This document shows positions 1 to 9,466 of a DNA stretch of 38,412 bases, in pieces. This DNA is from Verrucomicrobiota bacterium (lineage in GTDB: Bacteria; Verrucomicrobiota; Verrucomicrobiia; Chthoniobacterales; UBA10450). The notes beneath the pieces were generated by a model. That model did not search any database, had not been told where the DNA came from, and was given only the letters and a program-made list of their open reading frames with translations. The stretch covers positions 1 to 38,412 of the forward strand of contig QHOV01000141.1 in assembly GCA_003218885.1 (NCBI GenBank), read 5' to 3'. The position numbers and the translations under genes were made by a program. Position 1 is the first letter of the stretch, and the number at the start of each line of letters is the position of its first letter.

Positions 1-235
1 AAATCGTCAGCGCAAGAAAAGGCAGCGATATGATTCCGAGACCGATTGCCGGCGTGAACCCGTGAAACGGAAAAAAGAATCCCGTGATAGTCGTCGCGAC
101 GGCGGTGATCAGAAACCATTTCGTCCAGCCATCCAATCGTTTGCCCGCGAGCATTCCAAACAGGACAGCGATGCCGGTGAAGATGGCGATCAGACTAATT
201 ACAGTGTGAATGATCGTGTAGATAAGGAGTATCAT
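1..235 (-). CDS. Partial small integral membrane protein (runs off left edge); translation MILLIYTIIHTVISLIAIFTGIAVLFGMLAGKRLDGWTKWFLITAVATTITGFFFPFHGFTPAIGLGIISLPFLALTI...
   Basis: Manual minus-strand translation open from ATG at 235 to the window edge; strongly hydrophobic; not in the ORF track because it is truncated. Confidence 0.7.
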   Translation of the reverse strand, partial: MILLIYTIIHTVISLIAIFTGIAVLFGMLAGKRLDGWTKWFLITAVATTITGFFFPFHGFTPAIGLGIISLPFLALTI

Positions 236-305
236 TTGTCGCCATTCTCCTTAGCTACGACTTGATGAATGCGAGGCTCGGATTGTTCTGCTTTCGTCAT
301 GACGT

Positions 306-1247
306 TTACTCCTTCACGCGAAGGACGATTTTTCCGTACGTGTGACCGGTTTGGCTGAGCTCGTGGGCGCGTCGCGCTTCGGAGAGTGGCAGGATTCGAT
401 TAACGATCGGCTTGAGATTGCCTGAGTCGATTACTTCGGCGATTTCCGCTAGCTCCGCGCCATTTGGATGACTGGCAACGAAGGCGGCTCGGACGCCGAG
501 CGCTTTAGCTTTGTCCGCAGATGGCGGCTCGACGAGAGACAAAAGGATGCCGCCTTCCTTCAAAACTTGCCACGAACGCTCTTGAGTTTGATCGCCGATT
601 GGATCAAGCACGATGTCGATGTTGTGTGCGATATCTTCGAAGCGCTGTCTGGTGTAGTCGATCGTTTCGTCCGCGCCGAGCTCGCGCAGCACGCTGTGAT
701 TCCTTGACGAAGCGGTGGCGATGACGTGCGCGCCCTTCCACTTCGCGAGCTGCACGGCGAAGTGGCCGACACCGCCCGCAGCCGCGTGGATGAGAACACG
801 TTGCCCGGGTTCCAGTTTCGCCGTGTCGAATAACGCTTGCCATGCAGCCAGCGCCGCTAACGGAACAGCCGCAGCGTGACCGTGATGAAGCGATTTTGGT
901 TTCAGCGCCACCTCCGATTCGCGGACAGCGATATATTCAGAATATGCGCCGTCGCGTAACGGATCGGGCAGGCTATAAACTTCGTCGCCTATTTTGAAGC
1001 GTCCTACGGCCGCGGGACCCGCGCCGACTTGCTCGACGACGCCAGACAGATCCCATCCGAGGATCAGTGGAAATGTATGCGGAAAGAAGTCCTGCAGGTG
1101 ACCTTCACGAACTTTCCAATCTATCGGATTCACTCCCGCCGCGTGGACTCGGATGAGAACTTCACCGGGTTGCGGCTTCGGTCGTGGTGCCTCTTCGTAC
1201 TGCAAGACTTCGGGCCCGCCATATTGATGAATCCGAACTGCTTTCAT
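306..1247 (-). CDS. NADP-dependent oxidoreductase, quinone oxidoreductase/zinc-type alcohol dehydrogenase-like (MDR superfamily)
   Basis: MKAVRIHQYGGPEVL N-terminus, AAAGGVGHFAVQLAK nucleotide-binding motif. Confidence 0.93.
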   Translation of the reverse strand: MKAVRIHQYGGPEVLQYEEAPRPKPQPGEVLIRVHAAGVNPIDWKVREGHLQDFFPHTFPLILGWDLSGVVEQVGAGPAAVGRFKIGDEVYSLPDPLRDGAYSEYIAVRESEVALKPKSLHHGHAAAVPLAALAAWQALFDTAKLEPGQRVLIHAAAGGVGHFAVQLAKWKGAHVIATASSRNHSVLRELGADETIDYTRQRFEDIAHNIDIVLDPIGDQTQERSWQVLKEGGILLSLVEPPSADKAKALGVRAAFVASHPNGAELAEIAEVIDSGNLKPIVNRILPLSEARRAHELSQTGHTYGKIVLRVKE

Positions 1248-1362
1248 TGTTTGTAATTTTGTGCTGACCGGAGCGTTGACCGCAAGCCGGAAGACCTAAT
1301 AGAACACGCGTCAGTGCGCAAAGTACTTAGGTGCCGATGCTTCGGATTTTGCGCGAACGGTC

Positions 1363-2199
1363 TTACGATTTGATGAACGCGAGCAAATCGGCGTTGATCG
1401 TGTCTGCCTGCGTGGTAGGCATGCCGTGCGGGAAACCCTTGTAGGTCTTCAGCGTCCCGTTCTTTAGTAGCTTGGCCGACAATGGACCGGAGTCGGCGTA
1501 GGGAACGATCTGATCGTCGTCGCCATGCATCACAAGGACCGGCACGGTGATTTTCTTCAGGTCTTCGGTGAAATCGGTCTGTGAAAAGGCGACGATGCCA
1601 TCGTAATGCGCCTTCGCGCCGCCCATCATGCCCTGGCGCCACCAATTCCAGATGATGGCTTCTGACGGCTTCGCACCAGGCCGGTTGAAACCATAGAATG
1701 GTCCCGCCGGGAGATCGTAATAGAACTTCGCGCGATTGGCGGCCAGCTGCGCCTGCAAATCATCGAACACTTCTTTGGGAAGGCCACCGGGATTTTTCTC
1801 CGTCTTCACCATCAGCGGCGGCACCGCGCTGAGCAGCGCGGCCTTCGCCACCCGGCCTTCGCCATGCCGTCCCAGATAATGCGCCACCTCGCCGCCGCCG
1901 GTGGAGTGACCAACATGCACAGCATTCTTGAGATCAAGATGCGCGGTCAGAGCCGCGAGATCGTCGGCATAATGATCCATGTCATGGCCGTCGCTCGTCT
2001 GGGTGGACCGGCCGTGGCCTCGTCGGTCGTGGGCTATGACGCGATAACCTTTGCCGAGGAAAAATAGCATCTGTGCGTCCCAATCATCGGCCGAAAGCGG
2101 CCAGCCATGACTGAAGACGATGGGCTGTCCTTTGCCCCAGTCTTTATAATAGATGTCGATGTTCGTTCCATTTTTCTTTCCGACAGTGACGTACGGCAT
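1363..2199 (-). CDS. Alpha/beta hydrolase (non-heme chloroperoxidase/esterase-like)
   Basis: [24 protein letters not shown] nucleophile elbow, [16 protein letters not shown]; start trimmed to [12 protein letters not shown]. Confidence 0.93.
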   Translation of the reverse strand: MPYVTVGKKNGTNIDIYYKDWGKGQPIVFSHGWPLSADDWDAQMLFFLGKGYRVIAHDRRGHGRSTQTSDGHDMDHYADDLAALTAHLDLKNAVHVGHSTGGGEVAHYLGRHGEGRVAKAALLSAVPPLMVKTEKNPGGLPKEVFDDLQAQLAANRAKFYYDLPAGPFYGFNRPGAKPSEAIIWNWWRQGMMGGAKAHYDGIVAFSQTDFTEDLKKITVPVLVMHGDDDQIVPYADSGPLSAKLLKNGTLKTYKGFPHGMPTTQADTINADLLAFIKS

Positions 2200-2382
2200 G
2201 ATGAATTCCTTTCGATTTAGGTTGCGCTGGAAATGGCCGCCCAATGCAGATCAGCCCTGCCTGACCATCGCGCTTCCAAGGGCGCGCGTCACGTTACGTT
2301 TTCACGAACTTGTGGAGCACTGAAATAATCTCGACAAGCAGCCCCAGAGGACCGAATCGAAGGCAAGCGTTCGAGCAATCCT

Positions 2383-3303
2383 ATGAAACGAAGCGTTTAT
2401 CTTTTTTTAGATCGCGCGGCGATCTGGCTGGTCTGCACATTGAGTTTGTTCGCCAATTCGAGTTACGCAGCTCCAGCGGAAATTGTATCGCGGATGGGAA
2501 ACGTCGATGGCGTGCAGATTCATTATCTTACCGCTGGTCACGGTCCGCCGGTTCTGCTTTTTCACGGCTACGCTGAAACATCGCGGATGTGGCGGCCGAT
2601 CATCCCGTTGCTTGCGGAGAAGTTTACCGTGATCGCGCCGGATTTGCCCGGCATCGGCGAGTCTTCGATTCCTGCCGACAAGATCGACATGATCAGTTCG
2701 GCGAGACAAATCCATGATCTCGTTCGCTCACTCAAAATCGACAAGGCGCGCGTCGTGGGTCACGACATTGGCCTGATGGTCGCCTACGCTTACGCGACGC
2801 AATTTCCGGCGGAAACCGAGAAGCTCGTTGTCATGGACGCGTTTCTTCCCGGTGTCGAAGGATGGGAACCGATCTACAACAGTCCAAATGTTTGGCATTT
2901 TCGGTTCAACGGCGAATACCCCGAAAAATTGGTAAAAGGACGGGAGCGCACTTATTTCGAATATTTCTGGAACGTTTTCGCGGCCGATAAGGCGCATTCG
3001 ATTCCGGAAGCGGATCGAAAAGCGTACACCGAAGCGTATGCCAAGCCGGGACGGATGCGCGCAGGCTGGGCCTATTTCGCGTCGTGGCCGCAACTCGCGA
3101 AAGATTTCGCTCAGCTTTCGCAAACGAAATTAACTATCCCGGTGCTGTCGATTGGCGGCGACAGGTCGCTTGGGAACGAGCTTGCTGCTCAAATGAAGCT
3201 CGTCGCAACGGATGTTACAGTCGTCGTGCTAAAGGATACCGGCCATTGGGTGCTCGAGGAAAAGCCAAAGGAAACAACCGACGCGCTCGTGAAATTTCTC
3301 TGA
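2383..3303 (+). CDS. Secreted alpha/beta hydrolase (epoxide hydrolase/haloalkane dehalogenase-like)
   Basis: Signal peptide then LLFHGYAETSRMW, VGHDIGLMVAY nucleophile elbow, GHWVLEEKP. Confidence 0.9.
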   Translation: MKRSVYLFLDRAAIWLVCTLSLFANSSYAAPAEIVSRMGNVDGVQIHYLTAGHGPPVLLFHGYAETSRMWRPIIPLLAEKFTVIAPDLPGIGESSIPADKIDMISSARQIHDLVRSLKIDKARVVGHDIGLMVAYAYATQFPAETEKLVVMDAFLPGVEGWEPIYNSPNVWHFRFNGEYPEKLVKGRERTYFEYFWNVFAADKAHSIPEADRKAYTEAYAKPGRMRAGWAYFASWPQLAKDFAQLSQTKLTIPVLSIGGDRSLGNELAAQMKLVATDVTVVVLKDTGHWVLEEKPKETTDALVKFL

Positions 3304-3388
3304 AACTTTCGAGTCACCCACGCCAAAAGCTTCGGCGCACTTACTGGTTTCTGGACGCCCGATCTAATTCCGGCGAGGCTCGTTCGCG

Positions 3389-4978
3389 ATGGCAATCGTA
3401 GTAGGCAAGACCGAATTGATCCTGATTTGTCTGGTCGCCGTCGCTTTGCTGGCGCTCGTTGCTCGAAAAATTAGGGTCCCGTATCCGATCCTACTCACCT
3501 GCGGTGGCGTGCTCCTCGCTCTGGTTCCCGGTCTTCCCGCGATTCAGCTCGAGCCTCAGCTCGTCTTTAATTTGTTTCTTCCGCCTCTGCTCTATCCCGC
3601 GGCCGTGTTCACGTCCTGGCGAGATTTCCGGATGAACCTTCGGCCAATTCTGACTCTGGCAATCGTGTTGGTCCTGTTAACGATGACGGCGACTGCTTTT
3701 GTGTTCCATGGCTTGACGGGATTGCCTTTGGCGGTTGCGTTTGTGTTCGGCGCCATCATCTCACCACCGGATGCGGTGGCAGCACTGTCGGTGACGCAGG
3801 GTTTGCGTGTGCCGCGCAGGATTATTGTGATCCTGGAAGGGGAGAGCCTGGTAAACGACGCCACTGCTTTCATTTCCTTTCGTTTCGCTGTGGCTGCTGT
3901 TATGACCGGTGCCTTTTCGCTAGGCCAGGCAAGCTTGCAATTTCTTTTCGTGGCGACTGGCGGTGTGTGCGTTGGCCTTGCAGTCGGCTGGCTCGCGACG
4001 CAGGTGCAGAAGCGTTTGGATGATCCGCCTGTTCAAACGATGTTCTCGCTGCTCACGCCCTATCTCGCTTATTTCAGCGGCGAAGCGATCCACGTCTCCG
4101 GGATTTTGGCGGTCGTGATCGCCGGCATTTATTACGGCTGGCGAGCTCCTCGTATTTTGAGCGCGCGCATGAGACTGCAAGCGCTGCCGGTTTGGGAAAT
4201 GGTCGTGTTCATTCTTAACGGAGTGCTTTTCATGCTCATCGGGCTGCAATTGCCGCAGGTCGTCCATTCGCTTGCACCAGGTTCGGCGACTCAGGTCGCG
4301 AAACTCGCGCTATTGGTCGTTTTAGTAATGGTGCTGGTTCGTTTTGCTTGGATATTTGGGACAAGTTATTTGCCGCGGCTTGTAGGCGGCAAGTCCCATC
4401 GTAAAAGTCGCATCCCCTGGCAGCAGACAGCGTTAATCGCATGGACCGGAATGCGCGGCGCCGATTCACTCGCAGGCGCGCTGGCGATCCCGTTCGTGTT
4501 GCCCAATGGCCAGGCATTTCCCGGACGCGACCTGATACTTTTGCTGACGTTCTGCGTGATTTTTGCAACGCTTGTTCTACAAGGACTCACTCTTGCACCG
4601 CTGGTTCGCTGGTTGGGAGTCGTGGACGATCACGTCACTGAAAAAGAAGAGAGACTCGCTCGTTTGAAAGCGAACGAAGCAGCCCTGGAGCGGCTCGAAG
4701 AGCTGGAGACGTCCAGTCGGGCCAGACGTCAGACTGTCGAACGTCTCCGTTCAGAATACGACGATCGTATTCGACAACTACAAATTGAAGATCCAGACGG
4801 AGAAAGCGTCAGCCGATTGTACTCACCTGACTTTGAAGAATTAGCCCGCGAGATGTTGCAAACAGAACGCGATACTGTCATCGCACTCCGCAACGAAGAG
4901 GCGATCAACGATCAGGCATTGCGCCGGATCCAACGCGACATTGATCTGGCCGAAGCGCGGCTTCGTCGGCCAGCTTAA
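3389..4978 (+). CDS. CPA1-type Na+/H+ antiporter
   Basis: Multi-TM, FGAIISPPDAVAAL and EGESLVNDATA motifs, cytosolic coiled C-terminus. Confidence 0.93.
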   Translation: MAIVVGKTELILICLVAVALLALVARKIRVPYPILLTCGGVLLALVPGLPAIQLEPQLVFNLFLPPLLYPAAVFTSWRDFRMNLRPILTLAIVLVLLTMTATAFVFHGLTGLPLAVAFVFGAIISPPDAVAALSVTQGLRVPRRIIVILEGESLVNDATAFISFRFAVAAVMTGAFSLGQASLQFLFVATGGVCVGLAVGWLATQVQKRLDDPPVQTMFSLLTPYLAYFSGEAIHVSGILAVVIAGIYYGWRAPRILSARMRLQALPVWEMVVFILNGVLFMLIGLQLPQVVHSLAPGSATQVAKLALLVVLVMVLVRFAWIFGTSYLPRLVGGKSHRKSRIPWQQTALIAWTGMRGADSLAGALAIPFVLPNGQAFPGRDLILLLTFCVIFATLVLQGLTLAPLVRWLGVVDDHVTEKEERLARLKANEAALERLEELETSSRARRQTVERLRSEYDDRIRQLQIEDPDGESVSRLYSPDFEELAREMLQTERDTVIALRNEEAINDQALRRIQRDIDLAEARLRRPA

Positions 4979-5151
4979 AATTGGCGGCGCGGATCGCACT
5001 CTGTATCGAAAAGAACTGCTCAGTTTCGCGGCGGTTGCGACGTGATGGACGCCACCGTCGAAGATCGGTGACAGTTTTCAACCTGATTGCGCCGGACGAA
5101 CAAAGCCCGCTCGATGAAGTCCTCGGTGTGCGGATCACCGCTTGACCGCGC

Positions 5152-6852
5152 TTAGTTAAAAGTACCGAGGGCGTCGTGCACGCCGGCGATGGACATACCG
5201 CCTTCGCCCACGGCAGCGGCGCAACGTTTCACCGATCCAGAGCGCACGTCGCCGGCGGCGAAAATTCCGGGGAGACTGGTTTCGAGTGGGCCGGGTTGGT
5301 GTTTGTTCGTCTTCCATGCCGGGGCGCCGGCGACGTTGATCCCCGTTTTGATGAATCCTTTGGCGTCGCGTTCGATTTCTGGTGGTAACCAGTCGGTGCA
5401 AGGTCTGGCGCCAATCATGGAAAAAACGGCCGGTGTTCGAACGGCTCGGCGTTCGCCAGTCTTCGTATTTTCCAGTTCGATTTGTTCGAGCTTTTTTTCG
5501 CCGGACATTTTGCGGATTTCGGTGTTGCAGAGAATCTCGATGTTCGCGCACCCTTCGACCCGACGCGAAAGGTAGCTCGACATTTTGCTCTCGATGTTTT
5601 TTCCCCTAACGACTAATAACACTTTGGCCGCGCCCTCGGAAAGAAACATCGCCGCCTGGCCGGCTGAGTTACCGCTGCCGGCGACAACAACAGTTTCGTT
5701 GCGACAAAGCTGACCTTCCAGGGCGGTGGCAGCGTAATAAACGCCGACACCTTCGAATTGTTCGCGGCCCTCGGCATCGAGCCGACGATAATTCGCGCCA
5801 GTCGCAATCAGAAGAGCTTTTGCGCGAAGCACGGCAGAGCAACCTTCCGTCTCGAGACACACGCGATATTCGTCATCGGGGTTGTATTGCAGCGAAAGGG
5901 CCTCGGCTGGTGTGGAAAATTTCGCGCCGAATCGGTAGGCCTGAAGCTGCGCGAGCCAGGTTAATTCGCTACCACCAATGCCGGTCGGGAATCCAAAGAA
6001 GTTTTCAATGAGTGAAGAGGAACCGGCTTGTCCGCCCGGAGCATAACTTTCCAAAACGACCGTCTTCAATCCCTCCGAGGCGGCATACACCGCTGCGGCT
6101 AGGCCTGCCGGTCCGGCACCAACAATGGTCAGGTCGGACAGAATTTCGGTTTCATTTTCGTCCGCGAGTGATCGCAGCAAGCCGGCTTCCCGTGCGACTT
6201 CGCGCAACGACGGCTTGCGCAGTCGACCACCGGCCGGAGTGATCAGGACCGGCAAATCGCGACTCGTTAGGTGAAAACGTTTGCCCAGCGTCTGTCCCTG
6301 TTCGCTCTCAAATTCCACGAGCCGGTGCGGGATGCGATTCTTGTCGAGGAAATCATCGAGCTGATGTCCATCGCGCGCATCGCGGCTGGCCAGAACACGC
6401 ATTCCCGCGAATTCGCGATCGCGGCGAAGCCTTCGGCGTCGCATGATCAATGCATCGACGATTGTCTTGCTCACGGCGGGAATCTCCGCGAGCGCGCGCC
6501 GGAGTTCGGCCGCCGGAATGTGGAGAATCTCGGCCTCGTCCGATGTGACTCTCGAGGAACCGAGGATTGATGTGCCCTGAAGCATCGATACGTCCCCGAT
6601 GAAATCGCGCTCGTGCGCGGTAGCGAGGTTATATTCGGTGCCATCGCGCGTCTCGAAGGCCTCGAATTCACCGCGCAAAACAATCGCTAATCCGAGATCG
6701 CGCTGCCCGGCTTTAAAAAGCATGTCGCCGCGTTTCATCACCCGGCGCTCGCCCAAAGGTTCAAGGAGCGATAGCTGGTGATCGTTCAGTTTCGGAAACG
6801 CGATGCTTTCGGTATCGCGATAAAATTGTTCGTCCTTTTCTTCGTCAGTCAT
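5152..6852 (-). CDS. Cyclic-nucleotide-binding domain + thioredoxin-like + thioredoxin reductase-like FAD-dependent oxidoreductase
   Basis: CNBD-like N-terminus (LFKAGQRDLGLAIVLRGEFEAFE), GAGPAGLAAAVYAASEGL, GSGNSAGQAA, GIFAAGDVRSGSVKR; start trimmed to MTDEEKDEQFYRD. Confidence 0.9.
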   Translation of the reverse strand: MTDEEKDEQFYRDTESIAFPKLNDHQLSLLEPLGERRVMKRGDMLFKAGQRDLGLAIVLRGEFEAFETRDGTEYNLATAHERDFIGDVSMLQGTSILGSSRVTSDEAEILHIPAAELRRALAEIPAVSKTIVDALIMRRRRLRRDREFAGMRVLASRDARDGHQLDDFLDKNRIPHRLVEFESEQGQTLGKRFHLTSRDLPVLITPAGGRLRKPSLREVAREAGLLRSLADENETEILSDLTIVGAGPAGLAAAVYAASEGLKTVVLESYAPGGQAGSSSLIENFFGFPTGIGGSELTWLAQLQAYRFGAKFSTPAEALSLQYNPDDEYRVCLETEGCSAVLRAKALLIATGANYRRLDAEGREQFEGVGVYYAATALEGQLCRNETVVVAGSGNSAGQAAMFLSEGAAKVLLVVRGKNIESKMSSYLSRRVEGCANIEILCNTEIRKMSGEKKLEQIELENTKTGERRAVRTPAVFSMIGARPCTDWLPPEIERDAKGFIKTGINVAGAPAWKTNKHQPGPLETSLPGIFAAGDVRSGSVKRCAAAVGEGGMSIAGVHDALGTFN

Positions 6853-6919
6853 GAAATCGGAAGCTCGTGGTGCTCGGAACGAATTCCGAAGCGCGCAGCC
6901 CGGATTTTTCCGAGCAGCC

Positions 6920-6998
6920 TGTAGCAACGGCCCTGTGGGCCGTCTTCGCAGTGCCAGGAGCAGCACAAAGATGGACCGGGCACAGCCCGTTGGCTACA
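6920..6998. repeat. Dispersed palindromic REP/MITE-like element with imperfect terminal inverted repeats (TGTAGCAACGGCCC...GGGCTGTGCCCGTTGGCTACA type)
   Basis: Left arm tgtagcaacggccctgtgggccgtcttcg vs reverse complement of right arm tgtagccaacgggctgtgcccggtccatct; intergenic. Confidence 0.7.
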
Positions 6999-7018
6999 GA
7001 ATCTATGAAATCGCTTGG

Positions 7019-7555
7019 TCAATTCGCCCGGCGCGTTGTCTCGAAAAGGAACCAAGCTCGTCGCTCTGTTTCATCGATCCAAACTTCGATCAGACTCGTC
7101 GTGGCGACGTCGCGGTGTTCCTCACACACGTTGTGGGCCTCGCGCAGGCGCGCAACCAGGGTTTTGTTGTCCTCTGCTAATTCGGCGAGCATGTCCAATG
7201 GCTCAACGTACTCGGCATCGTTATCGAGCACGCGCTGAGTACGCGCGATCTGGCCGATCGATCTCAGCGTGATTCCGCCAAGCTTTCGGACGCGCTCAGC
7301 GATTGGATCTGTCATCGCAAAAAGCTGGTCGGCCTGCTCGTCGAGGAGCAAATGGTAATCGCGGAAATGCGGCCCGCTCATGTGCCAGTGGAAATTTTTC
7401 GTCTTCACGTAGAGCGCGAACACATCGGCGAGAATGGCATTCATCGTGCCGCTTATGTCTTTGGTGGCCGCAACCGACAGATCAGTTCGCGTCGCGAGTG
7501 GTGCGTCGCGTCTCTGCGTGAGCTCCAATCTTTTCTTCGAATTAGGTTTGTTCAT
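7019..7555 (-). CDS. dps: Dps family DNA starvation/stationary phase protection protein (ferritin-like)
   Basis: NFHWHMSGPHFRDYHLLLDEQADQLFAMTDPIAERVRKLGG signature. Confidence 0.95.
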   Translation of the reverse strand: MNKPNSKKRLELTQRRDAPLATRTDLSVAATKDISGTMNAILADVFALYVKTKNFHWHMSGPHFRDYHLLLDEQADQLFAMTDPIAERVRKLGGITLRSIGQIARTQRVLDNDAEYVEPLDMLAELAEDNKTLVARLREAHNVCEEHRDVATTSLIEVWIDETERRAWFLFETTRRAN

Positions 7556-7610
7556 TGTTGTAGCTCTATTGTTGTCTGATCATTCTTGAGTTCAGGCGTT
7601 GGTTTGCGTG

Positions 7611-8648
7611 TTAGTAACTCGCGCCTTGTGGCAACCCCATTGTCGCGGCCGTGTCCGTGTCGAGGTAACCAGTCATGCGCAAGCCGTGGCTGCGTTGATA
7701 ACTCCTGAGCGCCTGGTGCATTTCAGGGCCGAGCGCTCCGTTGCTTTCGCCGTGATAATAGCCTTCTCGCGCGAGTCGCTCCTGTGCTGCGACAACCGTC
7801 GAGTAGTTTGAGTAAGACTGATCGCTGTAGCCGTTCGGATCGTAGTACGCGTCGGTTTGGTAAACACTGGAGTCGTAGTAATCCTGAGATTGATCGGGAT
7901 AGCCGGTTTGATCGTAATACATCTGGCTTTGGTAATAGCCGGAATCGTAGTAGCCCGGTTGAGAATCGTAGGAATTGAGAGAGTCGTAGCCGTAGTACGG
8001 GGAGCCGTAGGCGTAGTAATCTGGGTAGTACCCCCAATATGGCCACCACGGATCGAATCCGATATTGAAGATCACCCACGATCCGTTGATGAAGCAGCAC
8101 CGGTGGCCATTCCACCAATGGTCGCTATGATGGTCCCAATCGCGATGCCAATCTCCGGAACGCTGCGCGAACACCTGTTTTTGCCAGTCACCACGAAGAT
8201 GATTGTTGCCACTCCGGAAGTGACTTCCGGTATTTCGCTGGTTCCACACGCTTGTGACAGCTGGATTTCTGTAATTCGCAAACCGCTGGAAACGTTTACT
8301 TTGATTAGGTTGTCTGATCGTTGCCGCAGTGAATGGACCCGAGCGGGTAAACGTTACCCGATTTGGAGAAATCGAAGGCTGGCGAAACCCAGTCGGCCGG
8401 TACGAACGCATTCCAAATGACGAATAGCGGCGGCCCGGATAAATCATCCTGCCGCCGAAGCTGCGCGTCGGCATGGAGTGCATCGATGAAAAGCCGCCGG
8501 CACGCGCCGGAGCGTGAGCAGCCGGAGCGGCGTGCGGAACTGCACCACCGCGAAAACCTCCGCCACCGCCGTGGTAGGCTCCTGGATTTGCTTGAGCAAT
8601 CATCGCCGCACTCGCCAGAACTGCGCCGCATAAAAATTCCGTCTTCAT
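7611..8648 (-). CDS. Secreted Gly/Tyr-rich protein with C-terminal peptidoglycan-binding (PG_binding_1-like) domain
   Basis: Signal peptide; Tyr-rich repeats; C-terminal VVAAQERLAREGYYHGESNGALGPEMHQALRSYQRSHGLRMTG. Confidence 0.85.
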   Translation of the reverse strand: MKTEFLCGAVLASAAMIAQANPGAYHGGGGGFRGGAVPHAAPAAHAPARAGGFSSMHSMPTRSFGGRMIYPGRRYSSFGMRSYRPTGFRQPSISPNRVTFTRSGPFTAATIRQPNQSKRFQRFANYRNPAVTSVWNQRNTGSHFRSGNNHLRGDWQKQVFAQRSGDWHRDWDHHSDHWWNGHRCCFINGSWVIFNIGFDPWWPYWGYYPDYYAYGSPYYGYDSLNSYDSQPGYYDSGYYQSQMYYDQTGYPDQSQDYYDSSVYQTDAYYDPNGYSDQSYSNYSTVVAAQERLAREGYYHGESNGALGPEMHQALRSYQRSHGLRMTGYLDTDTAATMGLPQGASY

Positions 8649-8690
8649 GATTTCAGCGTCCTTTCGTTTTGCTGGATCTTGCTATCCATA

Positions 8691-9446
8691 TTAACGCAAA
8701 CCGCCCGCGATTACTAGCGTTTCGCCGGTGATCCACGCCGAGTTGTCTGAAGCGAAGAACACCGCAGCCGGCGCGATGTCTTCCGTTTGTCCGACGCGGC
8801 CGAGCGGCGTCTGTGATTCAAACATTTTCCGCATTTCGCCTTCGGTGTAACCGCCGGCGATCGCTCCCTCTGTGATCACCATGCCGGGATTGATGGAGTT
8901 GACGCGGATCTTGCGAGGCCCAAGCTCCTTCGCAAGCGTACGCGTAATCGCGTCCACTGCGGCTTTGGTCGCGTTGTAAACCACGGCAGTTGGTGGAGTC
9001 AGAGAACTGGCGAGCGAACCGATGTTGATGATGCTGCCGCCGGCGGAATTGAAATGCTTGAGCGCTTCTTGCGTGACGAGAAGCATCCCGAGAACGTTGG
9101 TATCAAACATTCTGTGAAACTGTTTCTCGGAGACTTCTTCGAGGGGCACGAATTCGTAAACCCCGGCGTTATTAACCAGGATGTCGATCTTGCCGAAGGC
9201 TTTCTCCGCTTCAGCGAAGAGCCGCTCGATTTCTGCCTTCTTCGCGACGTTGCCCTGGATCGCGATTGCTTTTCCGCCGTGCTTACTAATTTCGTCCACC
9301 ACGCGATCTGCGTCTTGCTTTGCAGAAGCGTAGTTAACGGCGACGGACGCCCCTTCCGCCGCGAACTCTTTCGCGATGCCCGCGCCAATCCCCTTCGACG
9401 CTCCCGTTATTACCGCAACTTTTCCATTTAATTTTCCATTTTTCAT
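8691..9446 (-). CDS. SDR family oxidoreductase (3-oxoacyl-ACP reductase-like)
   Basis: VAVITGASKGIGAGIAKEF, LVNNAGVYE, YNATKAAVDAITR. Confidence 0.95.
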   Translation of the reverse strand: MKNGKLNGKVAVITGASKGIGAGIAKEFAAEGASVAVNYASAKQDADRVVDEISKHGGKAIAIQGNVAKKAEIERLFAEAEKAFGKIDILVNNAGVYEFVPLEEVSEKQFHRMFDTNVLGMLLVTQEALKHFNSAGGSIINIGSLASSLTPPTAVVYNATKAAVDAITRTLAKELGPRKIRVNSINPGMVITEGAIAGGYTEGEMRKMFESQTPLGRVGQTEDIAPAAVFFASDNSAWITGETLVIAGGLR

Positions 9447-9466
9447 TTGTGTTCCTTTGATTTCTT

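Noticed and set aside
5055-5144. Possible short coding remnant (…TVFNLIAPDEQSPLDEVLGVRITA*) after the antiporter gene
   Set aside because: Protein-like but too short, no identifiable start or family; cannot be supported from sequence alone.
7857-8420. 187-aa plus ORF, Val/Ile-rich
   Set aside because: Antisense shadow of the Tyr/Gly-rich secreted protein at 7611..8648; hydrophobicity arises from complementing Tyr/Asp/Ser codons.
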